Both the position numbers and the translations under genes were made by a program. The notes beneath the pieces were generated by a model. That model had not been told where the DNA came from. It saw only the letters and a list, made by a program, of their open reading frames with translations, and did not search any database. DNA of 64,000 bases from Methylomarinovum caldicuralii (GTDB lineage: Bacteria; Pseudomonadota; Gammaproteobacteria; Methylococcales; Methylothermaceae). How positions within the stretch are numbered: position 1 is the first letter of the stretch; each line of letters begins with the position of its first letter. The stretch spans positions 1,876,990 through 1,940,989 of the forward strand of contig NZ_AP024714.1 of the NCBI RefSeq assembly GCF_033126985.1. Direction: 5' to 3'. Below are positions 36,852 through 50,003 of this stretch, one piece after another.

Positions 36852-37538
36852 CTATTGCCTCAGATAGAACTCGGCCAGAGGCAGATCCTCCGGCCGGGTG
36901 ATCTTGATGTTGCCCGGATGGCCCTCGACGATCTTCGGACGGCGCCCGGCCCATTCCACCGCGCTGGCCTCGTCGGTGATCGTCGCCCCGGCCGCAAGCG
37001 CCCGTTCCAGTGCCTCGGTCAGCAGCCGATAGCGGAACAGTTGCGGCGTCAGGGCGCGCCAGATGCGGCTGCGGTCCACGGTGGCGACGATGTCGCGACC
37101 CTCGACTTCCTTCAGGGTATCCACCGACGGCAACGCCAGGATGCCGCCGACCGGATCGCCTTTCAGCTCCGCCAGCAGCTTTTCCACATCGTCCGGGCGC
37201 AGGCAGGGACGGGCGGCGTCGTGGACCATGACCCAGTCGTCGGGACCGGCTTCCGCCGCCAACGCCCGCAACCCGGCCAGCACCGAGTCGCCCCGCTCGG
37301 CCCCGCCGATCGTGGTCATCACCCGGGGATCGGACGCCGCCAGCAAGGCGGGCCAGCGCGGGTCATCCGCCGCCAGAGCGACGACGACACGCTCGACCGC
37401 CGCCACCGCCAGGAGGCGCTCCAGGGTATGTTGCAGCACCGGCCTGCCGAGCAGTTCCAGATACTGCTTCGGCACGGCCGCCCCCATGCGTTTGCCGCTG
37501 CCGGCGGCGGGAACGACGGCGAAACAGCGAACCTTCAT
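36852..37538 (-). CDS. ispD: 2-C-methyl-D-erythritol 4-phosphate cytidylyltransferase
   Basis: 228 residues. CTP-binding '[19 protein letters not shown]' at residue 9, '[16 protein letters not shown]', '[11 protein letters not shown]' and '[12 protein letters not shown]'. Third enzyme of the MEP pathway. Preceded by a palindromic repeat that separates it from ftsB. Confidence 0.96.
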   Translation of the reverse strand: MKVRCFAVVPAAGSGKRMGAAVPKQYLELLGRPVLQHTLERLLAVAAVERVVVALAADDPRWPALLAASDPRVMTTIGGAERGDSVLAGLRALAAEAGPDDWVMVHDAARPCLRPDDVEKLLAELKGDPVGGILALPSVDTLKEVEGRDIVATVDRSRIWRALTPQLFRYRLLTEALERALAAGATITDEASAVEWAGRRPKIVEGHPGNIKITRPEDLPLAEFYLRQ

Positions 37539-37584
37539 GTCTCTTTCACGAATCTGTTGCTATGGGCGCCGTGGCGATTTCGCG

Positions 37585-37690
37585 ATGGTCGTGGGAAACG
37601 GATTCAGGGGACGCCGTGAACCCATCCCTGGGGGCTCGGTACTCGGCCATCCAGGCTGAGTACGCCCCTCCATCCGTTTCCCACGACCAT
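37585..37690. repeat. 106-bp palindromic intergenic element (19-bp perfect arms)
   Basis: Arms ATGGTCGTGGGAAACGGAT (37585-37603) and perfect complement at 37672-37690, with an inner stem GTACTC (37639-37644)/GAGTAC (37657-37662). Sits in the ftsB-ispD gap. Same design (19-bp arms, nested stems) as the element at 28776-28869 although the arms differ in sequence. Confidence 0.75.
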
Positions 37691-37703
37691 CCTCCCGGAA
37701 GGC

Positions 37704-39271
<1,568 letters not shown>

Positions 39272-39279
39272 TTAGTTTG

Positions 39280-42472
<3,193 letters not shown>

Positions 42473-42483
<11 letters not shown>

Positions 42484-43396
42484 GGCCAGAAATCTTTACC
42501 GCTTCTACGGCAACACCTGCGCCGTGGCCGACCTGTCCCTGACCCTGGAGAAGGGGGAGATCCTCGGCTTCCTCGGCCCCAACGGCGCCGGCAAGTCCAC
42601 CACCATGCAGATGCTGTGCGGCACCCTGGCCCCCAGCGCCGGGGAGATCCGCATCAACAGCATCGACCTGCTCGAGCGCCCCAAGGAGGCCAAGCGCCAC
42701 CTGGGCTACCTGCCGGAGATCCCGCCCCTGTACCGGGAGCTGACGGTGGACGAATACCTGAACTACTGCGGCCGTCTCCACGGTCTGCGCGGCGCCGCGC
42801 TGATCCGCGCCCGGGACGAAGCCAAGGCCCGCTGCGGCCTGGCGGCGGTGGGCGGGCGCCTGATCGGCAACCTGTCCAAGGGTTACCAGCAGCGGGTCGG
42901 CATCGCCCAGGCGATCCTGCATGCGCCGCCGGTGGTGGTGCTGGACGAACCCACCGTCGGCCTCGACCCGATCCAGATCCGCGAGATCCGCAGCCTGATC
43001 CGTGACCTGGGGCGCGAGCACGCGGTGCTGCTGTCCACCCACATCCTCCCGGAGGTGCAGGCGGTTTGCAGCCGGGTGATGATCGTCCATCAGGGCAAGG
43101 TGGCCCTCAACGCCCCCATCGACGAACTGGAACGCCACATGCGCGCCTCCAGCCTCATCCTGGTGACCGCGGACCCGGCGGACCCGGCCGCCCTGCAGGC
43201 TGTCAACGGCGTCCACGACGTCCGCCCCCTGGAAGGCGGCCACCGTTACGAAGTCTTCCACGACAAGGACCGCAATCCCGCCCCGGCCCTTGCCGCTTTG
43301 GTGGTGGAAAAGGGCTGGGGGCTTTTGGAACTGACGCCGGTGCGCCATTCCATCGAGGAAATCTTCGTGGACATCACCCGCCAGGAGGCCGCATGA
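42473..43396 (+). CDS. ABC transporter ATP-binding protein (GldA-like)
   Basis: 307 residues. Walker A 'GFLGPNGAGKSTTMQML' near residue 35, signature 'LSKGYQQRVGIAQAIL', Walker B 'VVVLDEPTVGLDPIQI' and H-loop 'LLSTHILPEV'. With the next two genes it forms a GldAFG-like (DrrA-class) export ATPase; substrate unknown. Overlaps the permease gene by ATGA. Confidence 0.92.
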
Positions 43397-44148
43397 GCAC
43401 TCTGGTCATCGCCGCCCGCGAACTGCGCAGCCTGTTCCTGTCGCCGCTGGCCTGGTCTATCCTGGCGGTGGTGCAGTTCCTGCTCGCCTACCTGTTCCTG
43501 GCCCAGCTGGAATATTTCCAGCAACTCCAGCCCCGCCTAGCGATGTTGCACGAGGCCCCGGGCGTCACTGACCTGGTGGTCGTCCCCCTCTACGGCAACG
43601 CCGGGGTGATCCTGCTGCTGGTCACCCCCCTGCTGACCATGCGCCTGATCGCCGAGGAACGCCGCAACCGCACCTTGAGCCTGCTGCTGGGCGCCCCGGT
43701 CTCGGTCACCGAGATCATTCTCGGCAAATATCTGGGAATCCTTGGCCTTTTGGGCGTCATGGTCCTGCTGATCACGCTGATGCCGCTGTCGCTGGCCTTC
43801 GGTACCCATCTGGACTGGGGCAAGCTGGCCGCCTGTATCCTGGCTCTCAGCCTGCTGCTGGCCACCTTCGCCGCCAGCGGCCTGTATCTGTCCACCCTGG
43901 CGAGCCAGCCCACGGTGGCGGCGGTGGGCAGTTTCGGCGCCCTGCTGCTGCTGTGGATCATCGACTGGAGCGCCGCCATCGGCACCGAAAAGGGTGAACT
44001 GCTCAGCGCCCTGTCGCTGCTGCACCACTACGAAAACCTGCTCAAGGGGCTGGTGAGCAGCGCCGACCTCAGCTACTTCGTGCTGTTGATCGCCGCTTTC
44101 CTGACCCTCAGCGTCCGCCGTCTCGACTACGACCGGCTGCAGAAATGA
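43393..44148 (+). CDS. ABC-2 type permease (GldF-like)
   Basis: 251 residues, six membrane helices. 'AARELRSLFLSPLAWSILAV' and 'LLTMRLIAEERRNRTLSLLLGAPVSVTEIILGKY' are typical of ABC-2 permeases of the GldF/Yhh type. Partner of the ATPase upstream and the GldG-like protein downstream, all linked by 4-bp overlaps. Confidence 0.9.
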   Translation: MSTLVIAARELRSLFLSPLAWSILAVVQFLLAYLFLAQLEYFQQLQPRLAMLHEAPGVTDLVVVPLYGNAGVILLLVTPLLTMRLIAEERRNRTLSLLLGAPVSVTEIILGKYLGILGLLGVMVLLITLMPLSLAFGTHLDWGKLAACILALSLLLATFAASGLYLSTLASQPTVAAVGSFGALLLLWIIDWSAAIGTEKGELLSALSLLHHYENLLKGLVSSADLSYFVLLIAAFLTLSVRRLDYDRLQK

Positions 44149-45512
44149 AGCTCGACCGCCATCTCCACCAGCAAATCCGCCTGCAGAACTGGCTGTTCAC
44201 GATTTTGTTCCTGGGGTTGATCGGCCTGCTGGGCTGGCTGTCGCAGCATTACGCGACCGCATGGGACTGGACCGCCAGCGGCCGCCACACCCTGTCCGAG
44301 GCCAGCCGCAAGGTACTCGACACCCTGAAGGAACCGGTGACCATCACCGCCTACGCCCGGGAGGAGAACCAGGAAGTGCGCGAGCGTATCCGCGACCTAG
44401 TCACCCCCTATCAGCGCCACAAACCGGATCTGACACTGGTGTTCGTCAATCCGGACCTTCACCCCGACAAGGTGCGGGAGCTGGGCATCACCATGGACGG
44501 TGAGCTGGTGATCGAATATCAGGGCCGCCGGGAAAAACTCACCGATCTCAGCGAAGCCGGTCTCACCAACGCCCTGCTGCGCCTGGCCAGCAGCGAGCAG
44601 CGCACCCTGGTGTTCGTCACCGGCCACGGCGAGCGCGATCCCCTGGGGGACGCCAACTTCGACCTGGGCCAGTTCGGCCACGCCCTGCAGCAGCGCGGCT
44701 TCAAGATCGAAACCTGGAATCCGGTCCAGCATCCTAAGCTACCGGAGGGTGTCACCGCCCTGGTCATCGCCAGCCCCCAGACCACCTACCTGCCCGGCGA
44801 GGTAAAGCTGCTGCGCGCTTACCTGGAACAGGGCGGCAACCTCTGGTGGCTGCTGGAACCCGGCGACCTCAAGGGGCTCAAACCCCTCGCCGAACAACTG
44901 GGGATCGAGCCCCTGCCCGGCACCATCGTCGATCCCAGCGGGCAGATCCTGGGCATCGCCGACCCCACCTTCGTGCTGGTGGCCCAGTATCCGCCGCATC
45001 CGATCACCCGCAACCTGCGCAATCTCAGCCTGTTCCCGGGGGCGCGGGCGCTGGAGAGCGGCGGCGAATCCCCGTTCCACCCCACCCCCTTCCTCGAGAC
45101 GCTGCCGCGCACCTGGACCGAAACCGGCCCCCTGGAAGGGGAGATCCGCCTCGATCCCGACCAGGGCGAGCGCGAAGGGCCCCTGACCCTGGGCCTGACC
45201 CTGACCCGTGAATTCCAGCGCGAGGGCGAGAAGGAACCGGTGCGCCAGCGTATCGTGGTCGTCGGCGACGGGGACTTTCTCACCAACACCTATCTGGGCA
45301 ACGGCGCCAATCAGGACCTGGGGCTGAACGCGGTCCAATGGCTGACCCACCAGGACCGTTTCATCGACATCCCCGCCCACACCGCCCCGGACACCCAGCT
45401 CAACCTCTCGCCCCTGGCGCTGACCCTGATCGCCTTCGGCTTCCTGCTCCTGCTGCCGGCGGGGCTGCTGGCCTGCGGCGGCATTCTCTGGTGGCGGCGC
45501 AGGAGGGCCTGA
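44145..45512 (+). CDS. GldG-like ABC transporter auxiliary protein
   Basis: 455 residues. One N-terminal helix, a periplasmic region with 'TASGRHTLSEASRKVLDTLKEPVTITAYARE' and 'VFVTGHGERDPLGDANFDLGQFGHAL' (GldG/ABC_transp_aux domain), and a C-terminal helix followed by 'WWRRRRA'. In Bacteroidetes GldG works with GldF in gliding; in Proteobacteria the set is widespread and its substrate is not known. Confidence 0.88.
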   Translation: MKLDRHLHQQIRLQNWLFTILFLGLIGLLGWLSQHYATAWDWTASGRHTLSEASRKVLDTLKEPVTITAYAREENQEVRERIRDLVTPYQRHKPDLTLVFVNPDLHPDKVRELGITMDGELVIEYQGRREKLTDLSEAGLTNALLRLASSEQRTLVFVTGHGERDPLGDANFDLGQFGHALQQRGFKIETWNPVQHPKLPEGVTALVIASPQTTYLPGEVKLLRAYLEQGGNLWWLLEPGDLKGLKPLAEQLGIEPLPGTIVDPSGQILGIADPTFVLVAQYPPHPITRNLRNLSLFPGARALESGGESPFHPTPFLETLPRTWTETGPLEGEIRLDPDQGEREGPLTLGLTLTREFQREGEKEPVRQRIVVVGDGDFLTNTYLGNGANQDLGLNAVQWLTHQDRFIDIPAHTAPDTQLNLSPLALTLIAFGFLLLLPAGLLACGGILWWRRRRA

Positions 45513-46354
45513 TGCGTCACGGCTGGCTCACCATCGCGGTGCTGTTCCTGCTCGTCGCCGGGCTCGGCGGCTGGGTGTGGTGGCTGCAGCGCCAGCCGCA
45601 GGAGGCGCGCAAACCGGCGCTGGCCGACATCGATCCTAAAACCGTCCGCCACATCACCGTGCGTCACGACGCCACCCGGATCGTATTCGAACGCAGCGAC
45701 GGCGGCTGGCGGATGCGCCAGCCCTACGAGGCCCGGGCCGACAGCTACCGTATCGAGCAGGTGCTGGCGCTGCCCAAGACCGAAAGTCAGGCCAGCTACC
45801 AGGTCAGCGGGGATGAACTGCGCAAGTTCGGCCTTGAGCCCCCGCGGGCGGAAGTGGTGCTGGAAAAGACGCCTTTCCGCTTCGGCAATCAGAATCCCAT
45901 CGACTTCCGCCGCTACGTCCAGACTGCCGACGGCCGGGTCCATCTGATCGAAGACACCCTGTTCCACCTGTTGACCTCGCCCCCCACCGACTGGATCGAC
46001 ACCCGACTGCTGCCCGAAGACGAGCTGCAGGAACTCGCGCTGCCCGGCTGGCATCTGTCCCGGACCGAAAAAGGCGGCTGGCGCGCCGAGCCGGAACTGG
46101 CCCCGGAGCGCCTGCAGCGCTGGGTCGACGCATGGCGGCTGGCCCGCGCCATCCAGATCGGCCCCTTCGAAGGCCCGGTCCCGACAGGCAAACCCGAAAT
46201 CCGAATCCGGGTGGACGGGCGGGAAATCCGCTTCCTGGTGCTGCAACGGGAGCCGGAACTGATCCTGCTGCGCCCGGAGCGGAAGCTCCGTTATCACTTC
46301 TACGGCCAGAGCGGCCGCCGGCTGCTGCAGCCGCCTCAAGCGGCTGGGGACTGA
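45512..46354 (+). CDS. DUF4340 domain protein
   Basis: 280 residues. N-terminal signal-anchor 'WLTIAVLFLLVAGLGGWVWW', then a periplasmic DUF4340 domain ('IVFERSDGGWRMRQPYEARADSYRIEQVL'). DUF4340 proteins regularly follow GldG-like genes and probably form the periplasmic part of the same system. TGATG overlap with both neighbours. Confidence 0.85.
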   Translation: MRHGWLTIAVLFLLVAGLGGWVWWLQRQPQEARKPALADIDPKTVRHITVRHDATRIVFERSDGGWRMRQPYEARADSYRIEQVLALPKTESQASYQVSGDELRKFGLEPPRAEVVLEKTPFRFGNQNPIDFRRYVQTADGRVHLIEDTLFHLLTSPPTDWIDTRLLPEDELQELALPGWHLSRTEKGGWRAEPELAPERLQRWVDAWRLARAIQIGPFEGPVPTGKPEIRIRVDGREIRFLVLQREPELILLRPERKLRYHFYGQSGRRLLQPPQAAGD

Positions 46355-47166
46355 TGCCGGAACTGCCGGAGGTCGAGACCACCCGGCGCGGTCTCGAGCC
46401 GCACCTGCGCGGGCGCCGCATCGTTTCCGTCCGGGTGCGCCAGCCCCGGCTGCGCTGGCCGGTTGCGGACGGTCTGGCCGGACAGGTCTGCGGCCAGACC
46501 ATCCGGGCGCTGCAGCGACGGGGCAAATACCTGCTGTTGCAACTGGAAACCGGTCACCTGATCGTTCACCTGGGAATGTCCGGCAGCCTGCGCCTGACCG
46601 ACACCGCCACCTTCGGCAAACACGATCACGTCATCTTCACCCTGGACGACGGCCGCAGTCTGGTGCTGCGCGATCCGCGCCGCTTCGGCGCGGTGCTGTG
46701 GTGGCCGGGCCCGGTTGAGGACCATCCGCTGCTGCGGGATCTGGGACCGGAACCGCTGTCCCCGGATTTCGACGGTGCCTGGCTATACCGCCGTTCCCGC
46801 GGCAGCCGGCGCGCGGTCAAGCAATTCCTCATGGATCAGCACGTGGTGGCAGGGATCGGCAACATCTACGCCAACGAGGCGCTGTTCGCCGCAGGCATCG
46901 ACCCCCGCCGCCCGGCCGGCCGCATCGGACGCCGGCGTTACGACTGTCTCGCCGCGGCGGTCAAGGCGGTCCTGGAACGGGCCATCGTCCAGGGGGGGAC
47001 GACCCTGCGCGACTTCGTCAACGACAAAGGCCAGCCGGGTTACTTCCAGCTGGCTCTGCAGGTGTACGGGCGCGAGGGGCAACCCTGCCCCCGTTGTCAC
47101 ACCCCCATCGAGCGCATCACGCTGGGGCAGCGGGCCACTTACCTGTGCCCGCGCTGCCAGCGTTAG
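46354..47166 (+). CDS. mutM: formamidopyrimidine-DNA glycosylase
   Basis: 270 residues from ATG 46354. Catalytic Pro2-Glu3 in 'MPELPEVETTRRGLEPHLRG', Lys in 'RRGKYLLLQL', H2TH region 'QHVVAGIGNIYANEALFAAGIDP', and zinc finger 'PCPRCHTPIERITLGQRATYLCPRCQR'. Removes oxidised purines such as 8-oxoguanine. The stop of DUF4340 overlaps its start; its end overlaps the convergent gene by 4 bp. Confidence 0.97.
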   Translation: MPELPEVETTRRGLEPHLRGRRIVSVRVRQPRLRWPVADGLAGQVCGQTIRALQRRGKYLLLQLETGHLIVHLGMSGSLRLTDTATFGKHDHVIFTLDDGRSLVLRDPRRFGAVLWWPGPVEDHPLLRDLGPEPLSPDFDGAWLYRRSRGSRRAVKQFLMDQHVVAGIGNIYANEALFAAGIDPRRPAGRIGRRRYDCLAAAVKAVLERAIVQGGTTLRDFVNDKGQPGYFQLALQVYGREGQPCPRCHTPIERITLGQRATYLCPRCQR

Positions 47167-48002
47167 AGGTTGAGCTCCTCTTCCAAATCGAGCGGTTCCT
47201 CTTCCCCGGACGGTACCGTCTCCTTGGGAAACTCGGCGCCCGGCACCTCGATGCCCTCCTCTATCTCCTCCAGCTTGTCCTCGAAGCGGGAGCCGGTATC
47301 GATGCTGACCGAGGCCCGCGGGGACAGGGTCAGCTTCTGGCCCACGGCGGCGAACTGAAAGCCCAGCCTGGCCTTGAGGGTCCGGGGACCGGCGATCAGA
47401 TACCGCTCCTTGGCCTTGTTGTCGAACAGGGCCGAGTCCATCGTCTCCCCCACCGTGTGCTCGAAAGGCTCGGCGATCGTATCCTCACCGCCGTCCTGGA
47501 TGAACAGGCCCTCGTAACGGAGCCGGCTGCCGGTGGCCACGCCGATTCCGTCGGCGGTGGCGAAGAAGCCGCCGATCTTGGCCCGCGCCATGATCCGTCC
47601 GTTGGGGCCCGGGGGGAAGGTGTGCTGGAATTCGATCACCACTTCCGGCTGCAGGGAGAGCGGTTTTTGCGCCTTGTCGCCGGATTCGGCGAGCGGCCGG
47701 GTTTCGACTTCCTGCACCGGCGATACCGCCGCTGCGGCGCCCGGTTGCGCCAAAGCCACGAAAGTCACGTTATGGATGCTGAGAATGTCCCGTTTGGCAT
47801 CGCTGTAGCAGACCTGCGGCACCTTGCCGGCCTCGCTGGCCTCGATCCTGACACCGGGATATTCACCGGCGATTTCGATACAGGTCTGGCTGTCTTCCTC
47901 CGGCACCAGACGCTGCCCTTGAATCACCACTTCGAAGCCGTTCCCGGCCAGGCTCCAGCCCAATACCAGCAGCGCCCCCGTACGGGCGACGAATCTCGAC
48001 AT
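47163..48002 (-). CDS. hypothetical secreted protein with acidic tail
   Basis: 279 residues. Signal peptide 'MSRFVARTGALLVLGWSLAGNGFE'; two cysteines ('SQTCIEI', 'PQVCYSD'); a central beta-rich part with 'EVVIEFQHTFPPGPNGRIMARAKIGG'; and a Glu-rich C-terminus ending 'LDLEEELNL'. No recognised family. It stands alone, facing mutM and following sqr in the same direction after 127 bp. Periplasmic location is inferred; function unknown. Confidence 0.7.
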   Translation of the reverse strand: MSRFVARTGALLVLGWSLAGNGFEVVIQGQRLVPEEDSQTCIEIAGEYPGVRIEASEAGKVPQVCYSDAKRDILSIHNVTFVALAQPGAAAAVSPVQEVETRPLAESGDKAQKPLSLQPEVVIEFQHTFPPGPNGRIMARAKIGGFFATADGIGVATGSRLRYEGLFIQDGGEDTIAEPFEHTVGETMDSALFDNKAKERYLIAGPRTLKARLGFQFAAVGQKLTLSPRASVSIDTGSRFEDKLEEIEEGIEVPGAEFPKETVPSGEEEPLDLEEELNL

Positions 48003-48129
48003 AGCGACAATCCCCCAACTTTACTCGTTAGTCCGTTTGAAAACTATAGCCGATGCCGCCCGGATCCGCATCCCCAAACGCAGCTTCCGGGATCGTTCCC
48101 GGCAGCTGCAGTCCCGACCTTGGGCCTTC

Positions 48130-49344
48130 TCAGCTCAGCGGCCACATCGGCGTGTCACCCCCCTTGAGGAGCACACTCCAGTAGTACCAGGGCAGGAAGT
48201 ACTTCTTGAACCAGTACATGCTGCGGCGTTCCTTGCTCTGGTCGATGGGGAAGGTCTCCTTGGGCTTGAGGTTGTAGTCGAACTCCGCCAGCACCAGCTT
48301 GCCGTAGCCGGTAATCAGCGGGCAAGAGGCGTAACCGTCGTAGGCGGCGATGCCCTGCCCGCCTTCGAGATCGGTGACCAGGTTGCTGACCACCACGTAG
48401 GTCTGACCGCGGGCGGCGGCGGCGGTCTTGGAGTTGGGGGTGTTGGTGCAGTCGCCCAGGCCGTAGACGTTGGCGTATTTGACATGGCGCAGGGTGTGTT
48501 TGTCCACATCGACCCAGCCGCCCTCGCCTGCCAGGGGCGATTCCTTCAGGAAGGCCGGCGCCCGCATCGGCGGGGTGACGTGGAGGAAGTCGAAAGCGTG
48601 GGTCTGGCGGTCGCCGGTGACCACGTGCTCGAAGGTCGCCTCCTTCTTCTCCGGATCGACGGCCACCAGATGGTGCTGGAAGTGGGTTTCGATCGCCTTG
48701 CGCTTCAGCACCTCGTTCAGGGTTTTGGAATAGCGCTTGACCGGGAAGATGCCGGGGGCGGCGGCGAAGAACATCAGCTTGGTCTTGCCACGCACGTTGC
48801 GCTTGCGCCAGGCGTCGTCGGCCAGATAGGTGATCTTCTGCGCTGCGCCGGGACACTTGAACGGCGGCTTCGGCTGGGTGAAGATGGCCGTCCCGCCGCC
48901 GAAGCCCTTGATCGCCTCCCACACCCGCGGCGCCAGGTCGAAGTCGTAGATGGACTGGGCCACGTTGGCGTTGAGGGCTTCCTGCAGTCCGGGAACCGCA
49001 TCCCAGGCGATCTCGATGCCGGCCGCAACCACCAGGTATTCGTAACCGACCGTCTTGCCCGTGGCGGTGGTCAGGCGGTTGTTGTCCGGATCAAAGCTGG
49101 ATACCGCCTCCTGAATCCAGACCACGCCGTCGGGCACGACCTCCTTCATCGGCCGCCAGGTGGCCTTGGGTTTCATCTCCCCGGCGCCGACCAGGGTCCA
49201 GCCGGGCTGATAGTAATGCACGTCCTTGGGTTCGAGGACGGCCACGTCCAGGGTTTCGTCGTATTTCTTTAGATGGGATGCGACCGCCAGCCCGGCGGTG
49301 CCGCCGCCGACGATCACGATTTTATGGGAAAGGGTATCCGCCAT
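48130..49344 (-). CDS. sqr: sulfide:quinone oxidoreductase, type II-like
   Basis: 404 residues from ATG 49344 (a TTG 6 bp upstream is rejected; GGAGG lies 5-10 bp before the ATG). FAD-binding 'HKIVIVGGGTAGLAVASHL'; redox-active cysteines in 'PPFKCPGAAQKITYL' and 'GYASCPLITGYGKLVLAEF', closely like those of mitochondrial SQOR (type II); FAD-contact 'NVYGLGDCTNTPNSKTAAAA'. Oxidises sulfide at the membrane and passes electrons to the quinone pool. It lies 122 bp downstream of regA in the same direction, linking it to quinone-sensing RegBA. Confidence 0.92.
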   Translation of the reverse strand: MADTLSHKIVIVGGGTAGLAVASHLKKYDETLDVAVLEPKDVHYYQPGWTLVGAGEMKPKATWRPMKEVVPDGVVWIQEAVSSFDPDNNRLTTATGKTVGYEYLVVAAGIEIAWDAVPGLQEALNANVAQSIYDFDLAPRVWEAIKGFGGGTAIFTQPKPPFKCPGAAQKITYLADDAWRKRNVRGKTKLMFFAAAPGIFPVKRYSKTLNEVLKRKAIETHFQHHLVAVDPEKKEATFEHVVTGDRQTHAFDFLHVTPPMRAPAFLKESPLAGEGGWVDVDKHTLRHVKYANVYGLGDCTNTPNSKTAAAARGQTYVVVSNLVTDLEGGQGIAAYDGYASCPLITGYGKLVLAEFDYNLKPKETFPIDQSKERRSMYWFKKYFLPWYYWSVLLKGGDTPMWPLS

Positions 49345-49466
49345 TTCCAAGCCTCCAGATTCTTGTTTTCGATACCGAAGCAGTCGGCCGTATTATCTAT
49401 GCTTATACGCTATCTGCATAGAACGATAAGCGATCAAAAACGACGCCGCTTATTCCGTTCCCATAG

Positions 49467-50003
49467 TCATTCCCGCACCGGACGCTTGTCAAGCTTGCGC
49501 TGCAGGGTGCGGCGGTGCATCCCCAGGGCCCGGGCGGCGGCGGAGATGTTGCCGCCGTGTTCCATCAGTACCTTCTGCAGGTATTCCCACTCCATACGCT
49601 TGACCGACAGCGGCTTTTCCTTGATCTCCACGTTGGGATCGCCGGATTCCTTGTACAGCGCAGCGACGATCTCGTCGGCATCCGCCGGCTTGGTCAGGTA
49701 ATGGACGGCGCCCAGCTTGATGGCCTCCACCGCGGTGGCGATGCTGGCATAGCCGGTGAGCATGACGATCCGGGTGTTGACGTCCAGCTCCTTGAGCTTC
49801 TGCACCAGGACCAGGCCGGAATCGTGGCCGATACGCAGGTCGATGACGGCGTATTCCGGCGTCAGGCGGGTCGCCTGGGCCAGCCCCTCCTCCAGGGTGC
49901 GGGCGACGATCACCTGGAAGCCGCGTTTGCCCAGGGCCCGTTCCAGCACCTGGCAGAACACCTCGTCGTCATCCACCAGCAGCAGTCGCGGCAGGTCAGT
50001 CAT
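49467..50003 (-). CDS. regA: RegA/PrrA-type response regulator
   Basis: 178 residues from ATG 50003. Receiver domain with 'LLLVDDDEVFCQVL', phospho-acceptor Asp in 'YAVIDLRIGHDSGL', and Lys in 'YLTKPAD'; C-terminal Fis-type helix-turn-helix 'HGGNISAAARALGMHRRTLQRKLDKRPV', the near-invariant DNA-binding end of the RegA/PrrA/ActR/RoxR family. Regulates genes of respiration and redox balance. Start overlaps the regB stop by 8 bp. Confidence 0.95.
   Translation of the reverse strand: MTDLPRLLLVDDDEVFCQVLERALGKRGFQVIVARTLEEGLAQATRLTPEYAVIDLRIGHDSGLVLVQKLKELDVNTRIVMLTGYASIATAVEAIKLGAVHYLTKPADADEIVAALYKESGDPNVEIKEKPLSVKRMEWEYLQKVLMEHGGNISAAARALGMHRRTLQRKLDKRPVRE

Noticed and set aside
48080-48110. 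CCGGGA/TCCCGG hairpin after sqr as a terminator
   Set aside because: Short stem without a T-run; not distinguishable from GC-rich background.
49351-49466. AT-rich imperfect repeats upstream of sqr as a sulfide-responsive (BigR/SqrR-type) operator
   Set aside because: Only scattered TTAT/ATAA half-sites; no clear symmetric site with proper spacing, and no ArsR-type regulator nearby.
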